From: Symbiodinium sp. CCMP2592
Taxonomy: Eukaryota; Sar; Dinophyceae; Suessiales; Symbiodiniaceae
DNA length: 64,000 nucleotides
NCBI GenBank assembly: GCA_905221615.1
Contig: CAJNDT010006183.1
Coordinates: 258,501-322,500 of the forward strand
Direction: 5' to 3'
A program made the position numbers and the translations under genes. The notes beneath the pieces are model-generated. The model did no database searches. It worked only from the letters and a program-made list of their open reading frames with translations, and was not told the DNA's origin. Below, one piece after another: positions 52,511 through 64,000 of the stretch; position 1 is the first letter of the stretch, and every line of letters starts with the position of its first letter.

Positions 52511-52776
52511 TCAGCCGAGAAGTGCGAGCTCTGCACAGTCTTCGTGACAAAAAGCTGCCCTAAAATCCCGGACCCCAGACCCCTGCACCTAGGTCTAGAT
52601 CTAAATCCTGCCTTACGCTCTAAATTCAAAGCTCTAAACCCCTAAACCCTCAACCTGTAAGTCCTTCTAAACCCGAAACCGCTAAACCCTAAACCCTGAA
52701 GCTACCGGACTTACGCAGGTTTAAACCCTAATCGTATTTCATCACAACCGTATGTAAGTTCGTGTCCCTAATCCAT

Positions 52777-52888
52777 CTAGGATGCCCAGTAGTAGCCTTA
52801 TTCCCTTTTTGTAGTCCTAGGTTCCTTATAAAGTTACCCAATACCAAAAAGAGAGGCCTTTTTATTCCTTGGTTACTGGGTATCCTAG
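52777..52888. mobile_element. MITE family C, copy 7
   Basis: Standard copy. Exact flank CCAT. Confidence 0.9.
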
Positions 52889-53387
52889 CCATCCTAATCC
52901 TAAACCCTAAACCTTACCTGTTCGTCTTCAACCCTACAACCTTTAATTACCAGTTTTTTGGGTCCCCTCTTCTCCATTTTTGGCCCTTTTACAGATGACT
53001 TGGCAGGCCGCTACGCCCTGAAATCTTGTAGAAGCCCTCACACCTATTGGTTGTAAACTTAACTGTCCAACTTTTGGGAGTTCTTATAAGGTAGTCGTTT
53101 CTGAAAGTTTCAACTTTTATTTCCTCGGGCTTTGGGCCAGTGAGAACAACCCTTAGTAGATCCTTTTTAAACCCCTAAGCCCTAAACCCTAAGGCCTAGA
53201 ACCCTAAAGGCGAGATGCGAAGGCCCATAACTACTGTCTCCTTAGGACTTACTTTTTATTTTCGTTCATATAAAACCCAAGAGAATATTAACAAATACCA
53301 TTTTTATCATGGTTCTAAGCGGGGTTTAGGGAATCCTACATGCTAAACCCTGGAACCCCTATAGACCCCTTTAGCAGGAGCCAGGAG

Positions 53388-53392
<5 letters not shown>

Positions 53393-53434
<42 letters not shown>
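53393..53434. repeat. (TA)n microsatellite
   Basis: About 21 TA units. Confidence 0.95.
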
Positions 53435-53437
<3 letters not shown>

Positions 53438-53613
53438 GCCTTTGTAGACCCCTTTAAAGGGAGCCCTTTATAGATGCTAAACCGTAAACCCTAGACCCGA
53501 GACCCTAAACCCTTCCCCCCAAACCTACACCCTAGAACCGTTGTAGAGCCTACAACCCTAAAACCCTAACCCTAAACCCTACCCTAACCCCTGGAATCCC
53601 TATAGACCCCTTT

Positions 53614-53720
53614 ACTTAGGTGTACTTAGAAATAATTTGTAATTTTTGGTTATTATAATCCCCAAGAAACAGCTAAAATTACAATTTGTTGCTGGGGTTC
53701 TAAGTTCAGTATAGTTTAAG
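53614..53720. repeat. Family J repeat, copy 2
   Basis: Matches 18,956-19,058. Confidence 0.65.
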
Positions 53721-54638
53721 AGGAGCCCTGCCCACCCTTTCCAGGCCGAGAATGCGCAAGCAAAGCCTTGCCCACCACGTTCAGGCGGCTGCGGAGGGTG
53801 TTTAGGGCTTGGGGCTTAGGGTTAAGGGTTTAGGGTCTAGAGTTGCTGGTTTAGGGTTCAGATTTCAGGGTTTAGGCGTTTAGAGGGGTGTAGGGTGTCT
53901 TAGAATCTCGAAGTTTTCACGGTCTTAGGGTCTAGAGGTTAGATTATGAGGTCCTTTTGTAAACCCTAAACCTTAGACCTTAAAGCTAAATTCGGGATAG
54001 GGGTCTGATAGTTAGATGTTTAGGCTTTTCGTTCTCTCTGTGACGGAGAGGTCGTAGGTTCAAGACAAGATTGTCTATGATTATAGTGCCCTTAGACTTC
54101 GAAGAGGGTTCCAGTGAACATTCTAGTACATAGATCATCGTATATGTTAGTTTGTTTGAATTTTATCGTGCATGATAGTGTATGCGCACATATTATCTAT
54201 ACTACTGAACCCCAAGGAATAGTATTACCAAGTTATACAGCTTCTACGCTGCATGTCCTTCTTGTGAACCGAAGCCATCGCAGCTCACAAGCCCGGCTTC
54301 TGCCAAAGCTAAGCTTGCTTAACCCCCTGCGCATCCGTTCTTCGCGTTCTGTTTGGGAGAGTAGTATATTACGTTAAGGCATAACGCTGCCCAAAGCTGC
54401 CAGGATCCACGGCGACGGGCCTCGTGAATTTGTCGTCCTGTGCACTTCCTCCGCAATGTTGACTTTGAAGTGTAGGCTTTCTAAACCCTAAACCCTAAAC
54501 CCCTTTAAAACCCCGAAACCCGTAAACCCCTAAAACCCCTAAACCCCTAAACCCTAACCCCGTTAAAACCCCTAAACCCTAAACCCCTCTAAAACCCCTA
54601 AACCCTAAACCCGGGTTTAGGACTCCCCGACGCCCAAA

Positions 54639-54750
54639 CCCCAAGGGTCCAAAGGACCCAATAATCAGGTACTCGGCTTTATTATGATAGTAGCTATGTA
54701 GGTTAGGGTTTTTGGAGAGTATATGATCATTAGGTACTTGGACCTTGGGG
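54639..54750. mobile_element. MITE-like family I, copy 2
   Basis: CCCCAAGGGTCC ... GGTACTTGGACCTTGGGG inverted ends; interior matches 16,574-16,701. Confidence 0.7.
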
Positions 54751-55114
54751 AAGGCCCTAAACTCTAGACTCACGGTTCAGCCACAGTGTTCACGGATTCA
54801 GGGCCGCGAGTTTAAAGCGCATTGCTAAGCCATCGAACCCTACGATGGGGTCCTTTGTAAGGAGAATGGGGTGTCTGGGTGGAGTGCAGTATGATCATAA
54901 TAGCGAGCAAGAAGGGGCAGTATGCATAAACTTCACACTTCTATCGTACTATGCCGCTATACCTTCGTAAGAGTGTTCTTTATTGCTGCAGCTTGAACCC
55001 AACGGGTGCCAAAAAGCAGGATTCTGGGCCTCAGGAAAAGCCAAAAGCCTATGCACCATGTGTCCTCGGAAGTCTTCGTGTCAAGATTTCGGATGCGGCG
55101 CATCCCCTAAACCT

Positions 55115-55231
55115 ACAGTAGAAGCCCAAAATTTGGAAACCCCATCGCCTCAATCCTTAACAGTAATGTATAGGGAATCCCAGCACTATTTGGCCTTAAT
55201 GCGGTTTCCAACTTTATATGGGGTTTACTGT
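55115..55231. mobile_element. MITE family S, intact copy
   Basis: ACAGTAGAAGCCCAAAATTT ... GGGGTTTACTGT. Reference for the split copy at 33,050. Confidence 0.75.
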
Positions 55232-55428
55232 AAACCACTAAACCCTGAACCTGAACCCCTAAACCCTAAACCCTAAACCCCCAAACCCTATTTCGGATGC
55301 TGTGCATGCCCTAAGCCACTAAACCCTGAACCTGAAACCTAAACCCTGCTCCATTTACTGGAGATGCTTTTGAGCGTGCGGATTTCAGGCTCCGGGGTTC
55401 AGGGCTGGTTTGAGGATGCATAGATATA

Positions 55429-55533
55429 CTACTATTTGCTTAAGAACCCTCAAAAAATAAAAACAATATATTCCTTATAGGGATAATATAGGGATTTTGT
55501 TTTTTTTGGGGGGGGTTCTTAAGCAAATAGTAG
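55429..55533. mobile_element. MITE family E, copy 5
   Basis: CTACTATTTGCTTAAGAAC and complement. Exact flank TATA. Confidence 0.9.
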
Positions 55534-55852
55534 TATAGGATATTGGGGTTTAGTATTTGGGTTTTGTGGTTAGGGCTTATAAGGCTTTTCGTCAGCATAT
55601 ACGGATGCACTGGCATAGACCCTAGGAATGCAACACTGGGCGGTCTGGTCTATGTTCAGGATCCCCGAAGAAAACTACGGCAACTAAACCCGGTACAACG
55701 TCTTATTTAGCTTCTTAAACCCTAAGCCCTGGGTTGGGGGCATAGCCTCGTGCCACCCGATTTGTCTTAGGAATGCCTTCCTGGATTTTACGAGAAAGGT
55801 GAGGGCCCTGTCGGAGGCCGATGCATTCGCAGACTTGTGAATCATAACGAGA

Positions 55853-55964
55853 CTAGGTTCCTCAGTGGTACCCTTTTGCCCTTTTGATTTTAGGGTCTCC
55901 TTATTGAAGCTGAATAGTAGGAAGAAAGGTACCCTAATGATAAAGGGGCTACCCTGGAACCTAG
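55853..55964. mobile_element. MITE family W (C-related)
   Basis: CTAGGTTCC ... GGAACCTAG, CTAGG-type end as in C and R. Exact flank GAGA. Confidence 0.75.
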
Positions 55965-55969
55965 GAGAC

Positions 55970-57365
55970 TAGGGCTCAGTTAAGTGTCGCTTTTTCAAGA
56001 GGTCGATAATGGTCCTAAGCCCTAAACCCTAAATAGGGTTTAGGGCTTCGGGTTTGGGATTCCACACGGCTTTTTCCTTCTTCTCCGTATGGTGCTACTC
56101 TTATTGAAGCTTCGTCAGAGGTTGCTGGTTCTAGAAGGGTTACTGCAAATGGGGCCCCTGATAATTCGCAAAGGGTTCGGGGTGGATATAAGCGCAATCG
56201 AAACTCGAGGGACGCTTGTTGGGAAGTATTTCGGCCGCAAAGTTATGCTTTAGGTCATAGAAGATTGAAGGATTTATGAACATATCCCCGTTAATCCCTG
56301 TGCTGCTCTGTACAACTCTCCTCTATACGCCCTTCCCCCAACCTTATTTGGTCAGTCTCGTTGGTTTTAGCCACAATGCACCGTTCAGACATAGCGTGAG
56401 CCCACGGACCAAAACCCTACAAGCGGATGGTTCAGGTTTAGGCTTTACGGACTTTTGGGTCTCGGTCCAGGTTTAGGGTTTAGGTTTCTGTCTTGAGCCT
56501 CTTAGAAAACTAGCTGCGATCGCCCAGGGCTCTTCAGAGTTTTAGGTCTTGGCTTCGGGCTTGAGGTTGATTCAATGGGGGGAGGATCGCGGGTTCGGTT
56601 TGGGATTCAGTGGTTTAGGGTTCAGGGTCTACGGCCCTAGGGTTGTAAAGATGTAGTAGTTGGGGTTCAGAAGCTAGGACTCTGTTGTCTCAAGTTCTCC
56701 GGCTGAGTTCCGATCAAAAAGCTTGAGCTCTGTACCCTGCAACGAATCATGAACCTGGAAGAGGCGCACAGCTCCAATCCAAGCCGTAAATCCTATTCCC
56801 TAAACTCCCAAACGACCGCAAGAACCCTGCACGAGCTTTCAAATTCGACCTTCGCAAATAGCTTTAGAGTAACGTTGATTGCCTAATTAATTAAGTTGGC
56901 AAGCTGTGGTTGCCCTGAAGAAGGCCCCATGTGCGAGACGTGCCCATCTGGCGAGTCTACATTCGGGTATGGACAGACGCACCTTGGCTTGATTGCGCAG
57001 TGTTTGTTATTTTGGCTTGGTATTGAACTATCGGAACTGCTCTAGTGCAACTACACTAACAGACCCCCAAAAGTAATAGTCTTGGTAGTTATGTCGGCCC
57101 CATATTTTCGGGTTTGGGGTTCAGTACGGCGTCCTGGGACCCCAACGATCCGTCGTAATGCATGCCTGTAAAGGAACGTATTCTTGCCCAGTATACTGGG
57201 TTTTAGAGTGCAGGGTGGAGAGGTTTAGGGCTATCGGGCTTCTTCAGTGGCGGCTTCCCCCGGACCGTCAAGGATCTTTACTACGGAGATTTCCATAGGC
57301 TCCAAGAACAACCTATAACTATAACCTAAGGGTTCCTTAACGGGACCTATAGGGTTTTTTGTTGG
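55970..57365. other. Gap without recognised gene
   Basis: Scattered TTTAGGG motifs; frames of 60-66 codons at 56,015-56,476 without support. Confidence 0.35.
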
Positions 57366-57369
57366 AACT

Positions 57370-57481
57370 ACCTATAGTCTCCATTGTCGTTACTGTTTCC
57401 GGTGAACCAAATTTATGGTGTAGGATCCCAGCCATAAAATTGGTTAACCCAAACAAGGGAACTACAATGGAGACTACAGGT
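57370..57481. mobile_element. MITE family V, copy 2
   Basis: ACCTATAGTCTCCATTG ... CAATGGAGACTACAGGT. Confidence 0.75.
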
Positions 57482-57865
57482 ACAGCTCGTATTCGCCAGG
57501 CAAGGCATTATAGCCTGTAATTTGCTTCTCACCGATCTTGCTCCGCAGGGTTTCAGGTGTTGCAGCAAAAAAGTTGAAATAGTCGAAGAAAAGGCTTGCT
57601 ACAGATTTTCGCGCGTGAAATCAGGGTTTACGGTGTTGGGGCAGGGCTAGTGCAGGGGCCGCTGGGGTATACCATAGCATACTGTGACCGTCACTAGATG
57701 GAGAGTATGCAGGTCCAGTATGACTGTTTGTTCCGAACTCTAATTACTAATGATATTACCATACCTGGTTTTGAAGGCGGAGTCAGAAACCAGCTTGTGC
57801 TTCTGATTGCAAAACCTTAACTCTGCAATCCTTAGTAGCCGTGAAATAAACCCTACAGTTTAAAG

Positions 57866-57963
57866 GGAACTCCAGAAAGTTGGGATATGGTTTCAGGGTA
57901 GGATACCCTCTAATTAACCATAAAGGGTTTAGGATAATCATATTCCAACTTTCTGGCTTTTAC
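57866..57963. mobile_element. MITE family B, copy 4
   Basis: CCAGAAAGTTGGGATATGG and complement; flanks TTAAAG/TTGAAG. Confidence 0.8.
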
Positions 57964-58078
57964 TTGAAGCCCCGAAGCCAAGGCTATGCATGTCATGCAC
58001 ATTCGGCTACCGCCCTCTTGCCCGGAGTGTGTCGGAAGCATCCAGAGGGCTCTGGGCGTCGGGCGTATGGCTACCTGA

Positions 58079-58177
58079 AGCCTCCAAAACCCCTTAATTA
58101 AGGAATATACCTTAAATCATAATAGGATCCCTTATATGATTTAAGGTATATTCCTTAATTAAGGGGTTTTGGAGGCT
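58079..58177. mobile_element. MITE family Q, perfect palindrome
   Basis: Two 43-bp arms (AGCCTCCAAAACCCCTTAAT onward) are exactly complementary by eye, with a 13-nt loop ATAGGATCCCTTA. Flanks CTGA/CTGG. Likely the youngest small element here. Confidence 0.85.
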
Positions 58178-58359
58178 CTGGGTACCTGGGGTGTCCAAAG
58201 CCTTTTGTTAAGTCTTTGCCCTTTGGGGGTTGTATAGGGGCTTTACATATCTTGTTGTCGACAACCTAGCCAGTGTTGCTTATGCCCTTGCTCCATATAA
58301 GTGTTCTGTCGTGGATGGTAGATACTAGTAGGGTCTTTGGCCGATAACCCTTCAGAACT

Positions 58360-58608
58360 TCACGGTTTGTTAGCTAGGGTGCAGTTGTAGGAAGGTCCAG
58401 ATTGAAGTCCGGGGATCAATGCGAGCGTGTTGGGCTTGTTGGTTTCGATATCAATCACACCACGAACGACCCGAAGTCCCATCAACTGTGCTTTGGCGCC
58501 GAAACCCTGAAGCGTAATTTTTGGAAGGCATTTATTCGAACAATATGTGTTCTGTAAACGGCAGTCTGGAAACTTGCGGCTGTAGTATGCGGATGAAGCC
58601 TCTAACAC
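58360..58608 (-). other. Unclassified 82-codon minus-strand frame
   Basis: Reads KITLQGFGAKAQLMGLRVVR, GVIDIETNKPNTLALIPGLQ. Composition looks protein-like and it avoids repeats, but no family or splice evidence; may be a decayed exon. Confidence 0.2.
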
Positions 58609-58619
58609 CCAAGTAGGTT

Positions 58620-59020
58620 CATCAGCAGAACTGTTTTCATTCGGGTGTACTTCTTAATGGCGAGGGATAGAATGCTTGGACCCTGAATAAGAAGCATTTG
58701 CACGGCTATATCGAATACATCTATAATTGTGAAACCTAAAAGCAAGGTTCTTTACGGCCCAGGTAAGGCCACTCACTATAGGGTAATCTTACAAATCCGG
58801 AAGAGCAGAACTACAAAATCATGGTTTTTGTAGGAGGAAGCTCATCTGAAATGTAGATAAAGCATAGACATCGAGCATACCCTGTAAAAGACAAAAAAAA
58901 TACCTCAAACCAAGGTCCGCATCAGGAGCCTCCTGTCGCGCCGCCACCGGGGAGGGTGCTGGAAGCCTCCGAAGAGCTTCGAGGACACCCCGCCAAGTCC
59001 AAAACAGCTACTCTAGGGCC
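58620..59020. other. Gap without recognised feature
   Basis: No repeat family, telomere motif or coding signal seen. Confidence 0.3.
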
Positions 59021-59023
59021 CAA

Positions 59024-59143
59024 CTTGGAGGGTCGGGGGACTCAGTAAGTAGGTTATAAGTAGAGTTATAAGTACCCTAAATGGAGTTACCCCAATCATA
59101 ACCCTACTTATAACCTACTTACTAAGTCCCCTGCCCTTCCAAG
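59024..59143. mobile_element. MITE family A, copy
   Basis: CTTGGAGGGTCGGGGGACTC left, standard right end; flanks not TA. Confidence 0.8.
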
Positions 59144-59228
59144 AAGGGGCCTAAGCCATGAGTAGTACTGTTCCTTACGTTTTAGGGTTTAGGGTTCAGG
59201 GTTTAGGGTTCCCTACTAAACAGCTACT

Positions 59229-59436
59229 CTACCCAGACCCCCGGGAGGATCTAGAAAGTCATGGGATTTAAATTTAGTAGGGTTCCTTAAAGGGCTCCCT
59301 TAAGGGATCCTTTAGGGTTTAGGGTTTAGGGATCTACAAGGGAAAGTAGATCCACTAATTTGGGGGCCCCTATACCCTTTAAAGGAGCCCCTCATTAAGG
59401 GATGTATTTTTTGGATCCTCCCGAAGGTCTGGGTAG
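59229..59436. mobile_element. MITE-like family U (208 bp)
   Basis: CTACCCAGACCCCCGGGAGG and the right-end complement (CCTCCCGAAGGTCTGGGTAG). Bracketed by copies of GGGGCCTAAGCCATGAG and GTACTGTTCCTTA (59,148 and 59,437). Confidence 0.65.
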
Positions 59437-59479
59437 GGGCCTAAGCCATGAGCAGTACTGTTCCTTATGGTTCCCTACC

Positions 59480-60219
59480 ACACCGTTGGTGATACAAATC
59501 CTGCATTAGTTTAAGGACCCTAAACTATGGAATTGCGGTATATTCCTCATTATGGGTAATGCAGGATTTATATTCATCAACCGAGGTATGAGGTGAGATA
59601 CCACCAAGCCCCATTCTAATTGATAAGAATGTATACATCCTACAGGTCCAAACTATCTTTGCAATAGTGGGTTACCTGGGCATAGGACCGAGGTATAATC
59701 GGCACCATTCAATAAGCACTGCTTAGGACCCTTAAGAAATAGGTTCGTATTTCTTCTCCTTCAGGCGTGTTTGTTACTGGCCTGGGCTTGGGGTACAAGG
59801 TTCACATTTATGAGATTTACTGCTTAGGGTTTCGGTTGAGGTTTCGAAAGATTTGATGTTTTGCAAATTTTAGGGCTGTTAACACCGATATCAGAAGGTC
59901 TACATCCAGAAGGATTGAGATCCCAACAGCCAACTCTCACACTCGAAAGCCAAACCTCCGGAACGGTTCTGAGTATCCAAGCTGAACTTCTCGAAATACA
60001 AGCTCTATTCAATTCCCAGTATCCTTAAATCCTAAACTCAGCATTCCTAGATCCTATGCTCTAGACTCATACCCTGAAACTACCCTCAACCCTAAACCCT
60101 AAACTTAAACCAGCTTGAACCCTAAAACCTGAAATCCCGCACGCAGAAGCGAGGATGCTGCCTGACCTTGAAGTTGTCCAGCCCTAAACCCTGAACGAAT
60201 ACTCAGAAAGTCAGGTGCC
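59480..60219. other. Gap without recognised gene
   Basis: CCCTAAA motifs near 60,085-60,110; minus-strand 62-codon frame at 59,824 unsupported. Confidence 0.35.
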
Positions 60220-60323
60220 TGGAGTTTCCAAAATCCTTGAATTAAGGAATATAGCTTCAACCATATTTTGGATCCGACTATAATTTTAAGGTATATTCCT
60301 AATTAAGGGATATTGGAAGGTCT
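60220..60323. mobile_element. MITE family Q, decayed copy
   Basis: TTGAATTAAGGAATATA and TTTTAAGGTATATTCC arms, GGGATATTGGAAGGTCTGGG end as in the perfect copy. Confidence 0.6.
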
Positions 60324-60901
60324 GGGGAGCATGGCTGATCAGTATCCGTTTAAGAGGGTTGTAGCAAACCCTGAGAGGGCAGGGCTCTCTTTAGGAAAAG
60401 GATTTAGGGTTGGTATGACCACGGAGAACAATGAGAAAGCGTTCCCAATGCGTGCCAAGTCTTCTGTCAACATAAGCCCCGGAGCCACAAAGCTCTAGCA
60501 GAACACCATCTGCATTCCTAACACAATCAGAAGCACTTCGCCCCTGCGAGTTTCGACCAAGACTTCATCGCCCAGCGTTTCCGTCCAGCCTTTAGCACGG
60601 CCCAGCGAGTGCTATCCAGACTGGCCGCGGCCTTATCCCTGTCTTTGGCTTTAGCTTCGCAGTAGAGTGGGTATACTCTGAACTCTGACCCTTTTGGCGT
60701 ACTATAATCCCAGTATAGTCCGGAAGGTTAACTTTTAGTTCCCTTAGATACTGGACAACTAGGTTAATTAGATTTTGGGCTTGGAAGGGATTGTTTGGGT
60801 TGAGAGTTTGGGATCTTTTGAGAGCCACTGGCTCATTAGCTTTCGGTTTCCCATGACAACGATTACATTAAAGGCGTTGGCACGAATACCGACCTACATA
60901 T

Positions 60902-61002
60902 GGGTAGTTGTCAAAATTAGGGTCCCTTTTGGGGTATCCTAAAAATTAGGTGCCGTATTATATTAGGGACCCCAAAAGGGACCATAATTTTGACAACCAC
61001 CC
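60902..61002. mobile_element. MITE family G, copy 3
   Basis: GGGTAGTTGTCAAAATTAGG and complement. Exact flank ATAT. Confidence 0.85.
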
Positions 61003-61235
61003 ATATTAAGGAAAAGTGAGTCCTCCCATAGCTTTGCCCTCATATTCCCTGGCCCGAAACCTTATCCTGTTTGTACCTGGAACTTTGAACTATTGTACTA
61101 CCGAAGCCTATCTGTTTGTAGGGCCTACATAACTTCTATATTCGGACATGACATAGTAGTAAAAGGCGAGGCTTCTGCTCTATCTCAGGTTCTTCGAGGC
61201 TTACTGCAAGAACCTTGTTCCTAAACCCTAAACTT

Positions 61236-61332
61236 TGAAGGGCCCCCATCCTGTAATAGTGGTATAACAGGAATACAATAGGGCCCTAATATAATCCTTA
61301 TAGTCACTATTACAGGGCGGGGGCCCCTTCTA
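61236..61332. mobile_element. MITE family F, copy 3
   Basis: TGAAGGGCCCCCATCCTG and complement; AACCCTAAACT on both sides. Confidence 0.75.
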
Positions 61333-62012
61333 ACCCTAAACTCTCAAGCCAGCCTGTAACTTGAAATTGTGCCTTATCCAAAACAAAAGATCCTCGATCC
61401 TCCTGGATCCTCTCCCTCTCGCTCCATAGTTAAGAATCCATAATAGAAGCTCCTCGAAATTCAGCGAAACTCCTCGAAATTTCTCCGGACGTGAACCCTT
61501 AATAAATCAAACAAACATTAAACCCGAAGCCTTAAGCTATAAACCCCATGGGGGGAGTATTGCGCCGTTGAAAGGACGCCTGAAGTTGGAATCTACTGCG
61601 CCTGCCACATGAAACAAGCATTCGGGTTGTAAAAGTAAACCCCATGTTTTTTTTTGCGTTTACAGTTGGGAAGTGCTTAAAACTCGAGTTTTGGCTACGC
61701 TTGTCGCTCTTTCGGCCTTTGGAGCCGTGGATGCGGTAAGTTGTAATGCGCACGTATCAGTCGGAAACATACACAAAGTACCACATCTGTCACACAAAAC
61801 AGGGTTGAACACGGAACGGAGGATGTACTAAAACAGTCGTCGTGTGACATGGCATGATGTAAAAAGAGAAGAATTTGACAGGGACGGAGTATAACAGGAC
61901 ATAACAGGACATGTTAGAAAATAGCAACACAGGAGACATCATGTCTGATATGTTCTCACATGACATGGTGTAAGATTGCAAATACGTTTGCTTTCTATTC
62001 CTCCGGGATCAG

Positions 62013-62298
62013 TTTTCTCATCTGAGCAAGTTCATCCGATGCAGTTAAGTGCGATAGGCACATCTGACGAAGTTGATCCGATGCGTTTTTGGGCAGGATG
62101 AAGCAAGAGTCGTTGTCAGCAACTAGAAAGGTTGGCTAAATTCGTACCTGGATTCGACAAATGGTACATTCCATTGAGCTGAGATTAGGTTTTCTCATCT
62201 GAGCAAGTTCATCCGATGCAGTTAACTGCGATAGGCACATCTGACGAAGTTGATCCGATGCGTTTTTGGGCAGGATTATGGAAGAGTCGTTGTCAAGC
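62013..62298. repeat. 176-bp-period tandem duplication
   Basis: TTTTCTCATCTGAGCAAG to AAGAGTCGTTGTC, about 105 bp, twice, nearly identical. Confidence 0.85.
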
Positions 62299-62772
62299 AA
62301 TATAGGAAGTTGCTTATGCTTTCAAAAGGATTCAATTAGTGCTGTGCTTGAGTCTTAATGGAGATGGGTAGAAATCACATGCCATTGTCACATGGTATGA
62401 TACGATAGTATCTGTTCATACTGCCCAGGAAGCATGAATCCCGCAAAGCTCAAGTGGAAGACATTCACCCTTTCTCGCGACAAGAAAGACTCTGCTCTGC
62501 GCAGTGCGTCTGGTCACATGTGACACGAAGGAGACCGTGGAATAGTGTTGGAGGTTTCCCACAGTATCCATGAAATGCACCTTTCAGTCCGAGCGGCAGC
62601 CTGCAACCCGAGCGGCAGGCGGACATGTCAAGTGATGGTTTTGGGCTTGGGGTTAAGGGCACTCGCCATGGACCACGTCCCTGAGGCAGCAGCACCCGTC
62701 CCGAGTCGAACATCACGCAGCAGCACCATCTCCATGCAAGGCATACAGCAGAAGGCAGCAGCATGCATCCAT

Positions 62773-62905
62773 GAGAAGAGGAATATGACGACGGACTAGC
62801 AAAGTGTGTAGCAAAGTATATGTGGAAGCAAGGCCGATACCGAGAAGAGGAATATGACGACGGACTAGCAGAGCGTGCAGCCAAGTATGTGAAGCAAGGC
62901 CGTTA
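62773..62905. repeat. 69-bp tandem duplication
   Basis: GAGAAGAGGAATATGACGAC and GGACTAGCA.AG.GTG..GC.AAGTAT, two copies. Confidence 0.8.
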
Positions 62906-62936
62906 CCAAGGACGTTAAACAAAGAACGTTATTATC

Positions 62937-62970
62937 CCCCCCCCCCTCCCCCCTCCCCCCTCCCCCCCAG
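62937..62970. repeat. C-rich tract
   Basis: CCCCCCT repeats; G-rich on the minus strand. Confidence 0.85.
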
Positions 62971-63138
62971 CCCAAGCAGTGGCAGTAGCAAGGCAAAAAG
63001 TAGGCGCAGTTATCCCCCCATGTGCATAGTTAAGAATCCATAATAGAAGCTCCTCGAAATTCAGCGAAACTCCTCGAAATTTCTCCGGACGTGAACCCTT
63101 AATAAATCAAACAAACATTAAACCCGAAGCCTTAAGCT

Positions 63139-64000
63139 TAGCGGCATATCCCTAAACCCTAAACCCTAGATTTTAAGCATCTTGACATACTCGTAGTCAG
63201 GGTTTCAGCCTGTAGATTCTACCGGTGGGCTTCTGTTGACAACTGCGCCGTTTTTTTGTGGGGCTGGGTTTAGTGTTTAGTAGGCCAGTAGGCTTCAAGA
63301 TTTCGGGTTGAGGGTATCAGAGGGTTTAATGGCGGTATCAAAAATCCGGTATAGCCCTTCGAAGTGTTCATACATTCGTTTGCTGAGTTTTTGTTGTGAC
63401 TCTGCAACTTCAAGTATGTCTTCAGGCTGGTTTGCCTTAGTACGCTGGGTATATGGTTTTTTGGGTACGACATAGCCTTAGAAAGTCACATGAGACATCG
63501 CGGTCGACTCAGGTACGGCATGGGCTTCGTCTGTGCCGGGATCTTGGAACCAGAATGGAACCAGCCAATTTGGTGGTGGAATGTATGGTACATTTCTGGA
63601 ATTTTACTTTTGAGGACTTGGTTGAGCCAATAGGTAATGAGTAATGGAGACAGTATCATGACCCATATCGCAATCTGATTGCAAGACGACGGGTTGTCTA
63701 TGAGGGGTCCAGTTGAGGTTGGACAACTGCTAGTTACTTTCACTAAACCCTAAACCATAAACCCTCAGCCCTAAACCCATGACTCTGTGTTTACCCCGAA
63801 ACTCAAAGTCCCACGGAGGGTGCAGGATTCATCGGCCGGAGCTTCATTTCGAGTTGAGTGCATGGCAACATGCAATTACTGGGAGTGAGGAGCAACCCCT
63901 GAATCCTAGACCCTAAACCGACTGAGCACCTTCAAATCGTAACAAGTTGTTTTTGACGACTGTTTGTAACATGTGCAGTTTAGACTTACAAGCTTAGATC
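63139..64000. other. Right edge, no gene recognised
   Basis: CCCTAAA motifs at 63,152-63,170 and 63,743-63,775; opposing short frames around 63,450-63,740 without support. Confidence 0.35.

Larger units (their letters stand above)
52900..54640. other. Gap with repeats, no gene
   Basis: CCCTAAA motifs at 53,170-53,215 and 53,475-53,590, TTTAGGG at 53,800-53,900, CCCTAAA variants at 54,485-54,615. No coding signal recognised. Confidence 0.4.
61425..63138. mobile_element. 1.7-kb segment between identical 114-bp direct repeats
   Basis: CATAGTTAAGAATCC ... CCTTAAGCT at 61,425-61,538 and 63,025-63,138 appear identical. The interior has no MITE family or CCCTAAA motif, but two tandem repeats (62,013-62,298 and 62,773-62,905) and no recognised gene. 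Could be a terminal-repeat element in miniature or a segmental duplication; the ends are not TG...CA. Confidence 0.55.

Noticed and set aside
54030..54075. tRNA-like box with GTAGGTTCAAGAC
   Set aside because: No acceptor or T-stem pairing can be formed around it.
61425..63138. Canonical LTR retrotransposon
   Set aside because: Repeat ends are not TG...CA, no primer binding site or polypurine tract recognised, and no pol-like frame.
63000..64000. Chromosome end at the right edge
   Set aside because: Only a few CCCTAAA units are present, with no terminal array.

Overview
This is eukaryotic nuclear DNA, most likely from a dinoflagellate (Symbiodiniaceae-like). Evidence: interstitial TTTAGGG/CCCTAAA (plant/alveolate-type telomere) motifs are scattered over about 50 kb in both orientations; the genes are cut into many exons by short introns, several of which fit AG|GC donors with AG acceptors; and there is no operon structure. 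The organism call is inference. No rRNA, tRNA, CRISPR array or spliced-leader gene was recognised.

Layout. (1) 1-10.6 kb is gene-rich, all on the + strand. Gene 1 (about 41-3854) is an unrecognised multi-exon protein with a basic N-terminus and an acidic C-terminal tail. Gene 2 (about 5370-10366) is a long multi-exon protein with Cys/His-rich N-terminal exons, a middle region and C-terminal coiled coil. Its order of segments recalls hAT-type transposase-derived proteins, but this is pattern memory and not a database result. This block is strongly enriched for GGTGA on the sense strand only. (2) 10.6-64 kb is gene-poor and repeat-rich: telomere-like motifs plus a dense collection of about 85-135 bp inverted-repeat elements (MITE-like). 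I group them into more than 20 families, labelled A-W here for this window only. Many copies carry exact flanking direct repeats that I read as target-site duplications: 4 bp for families C, E, G and R; 5 bp for D; TA for A.

Three islands without those small elements stand out: a 5.3-kb element (20,511-25,797) ended by enlarged family-G inverted repeats and containing a 1.24-kb A/T palindrome; a 28.75-30.45 kb diverged tandem duplication; and a 1.7-kb segment (61,425-63,138) bounded by two apparently identical 114-bp direct repeats. A decayed reverse-transcriptase fragment lies near 48.3-48.8 kb.

The most informative structures are nested: R inside S, E inside N, a 71-bp segment inside A, a trinucleotide microsatellite inside D, and a fully open 396-bp (132-codon) segment inside a family-C element, which looks like capture of a gene fragment by a MITE. 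All coordinates, TSDs and counts were read by eye.
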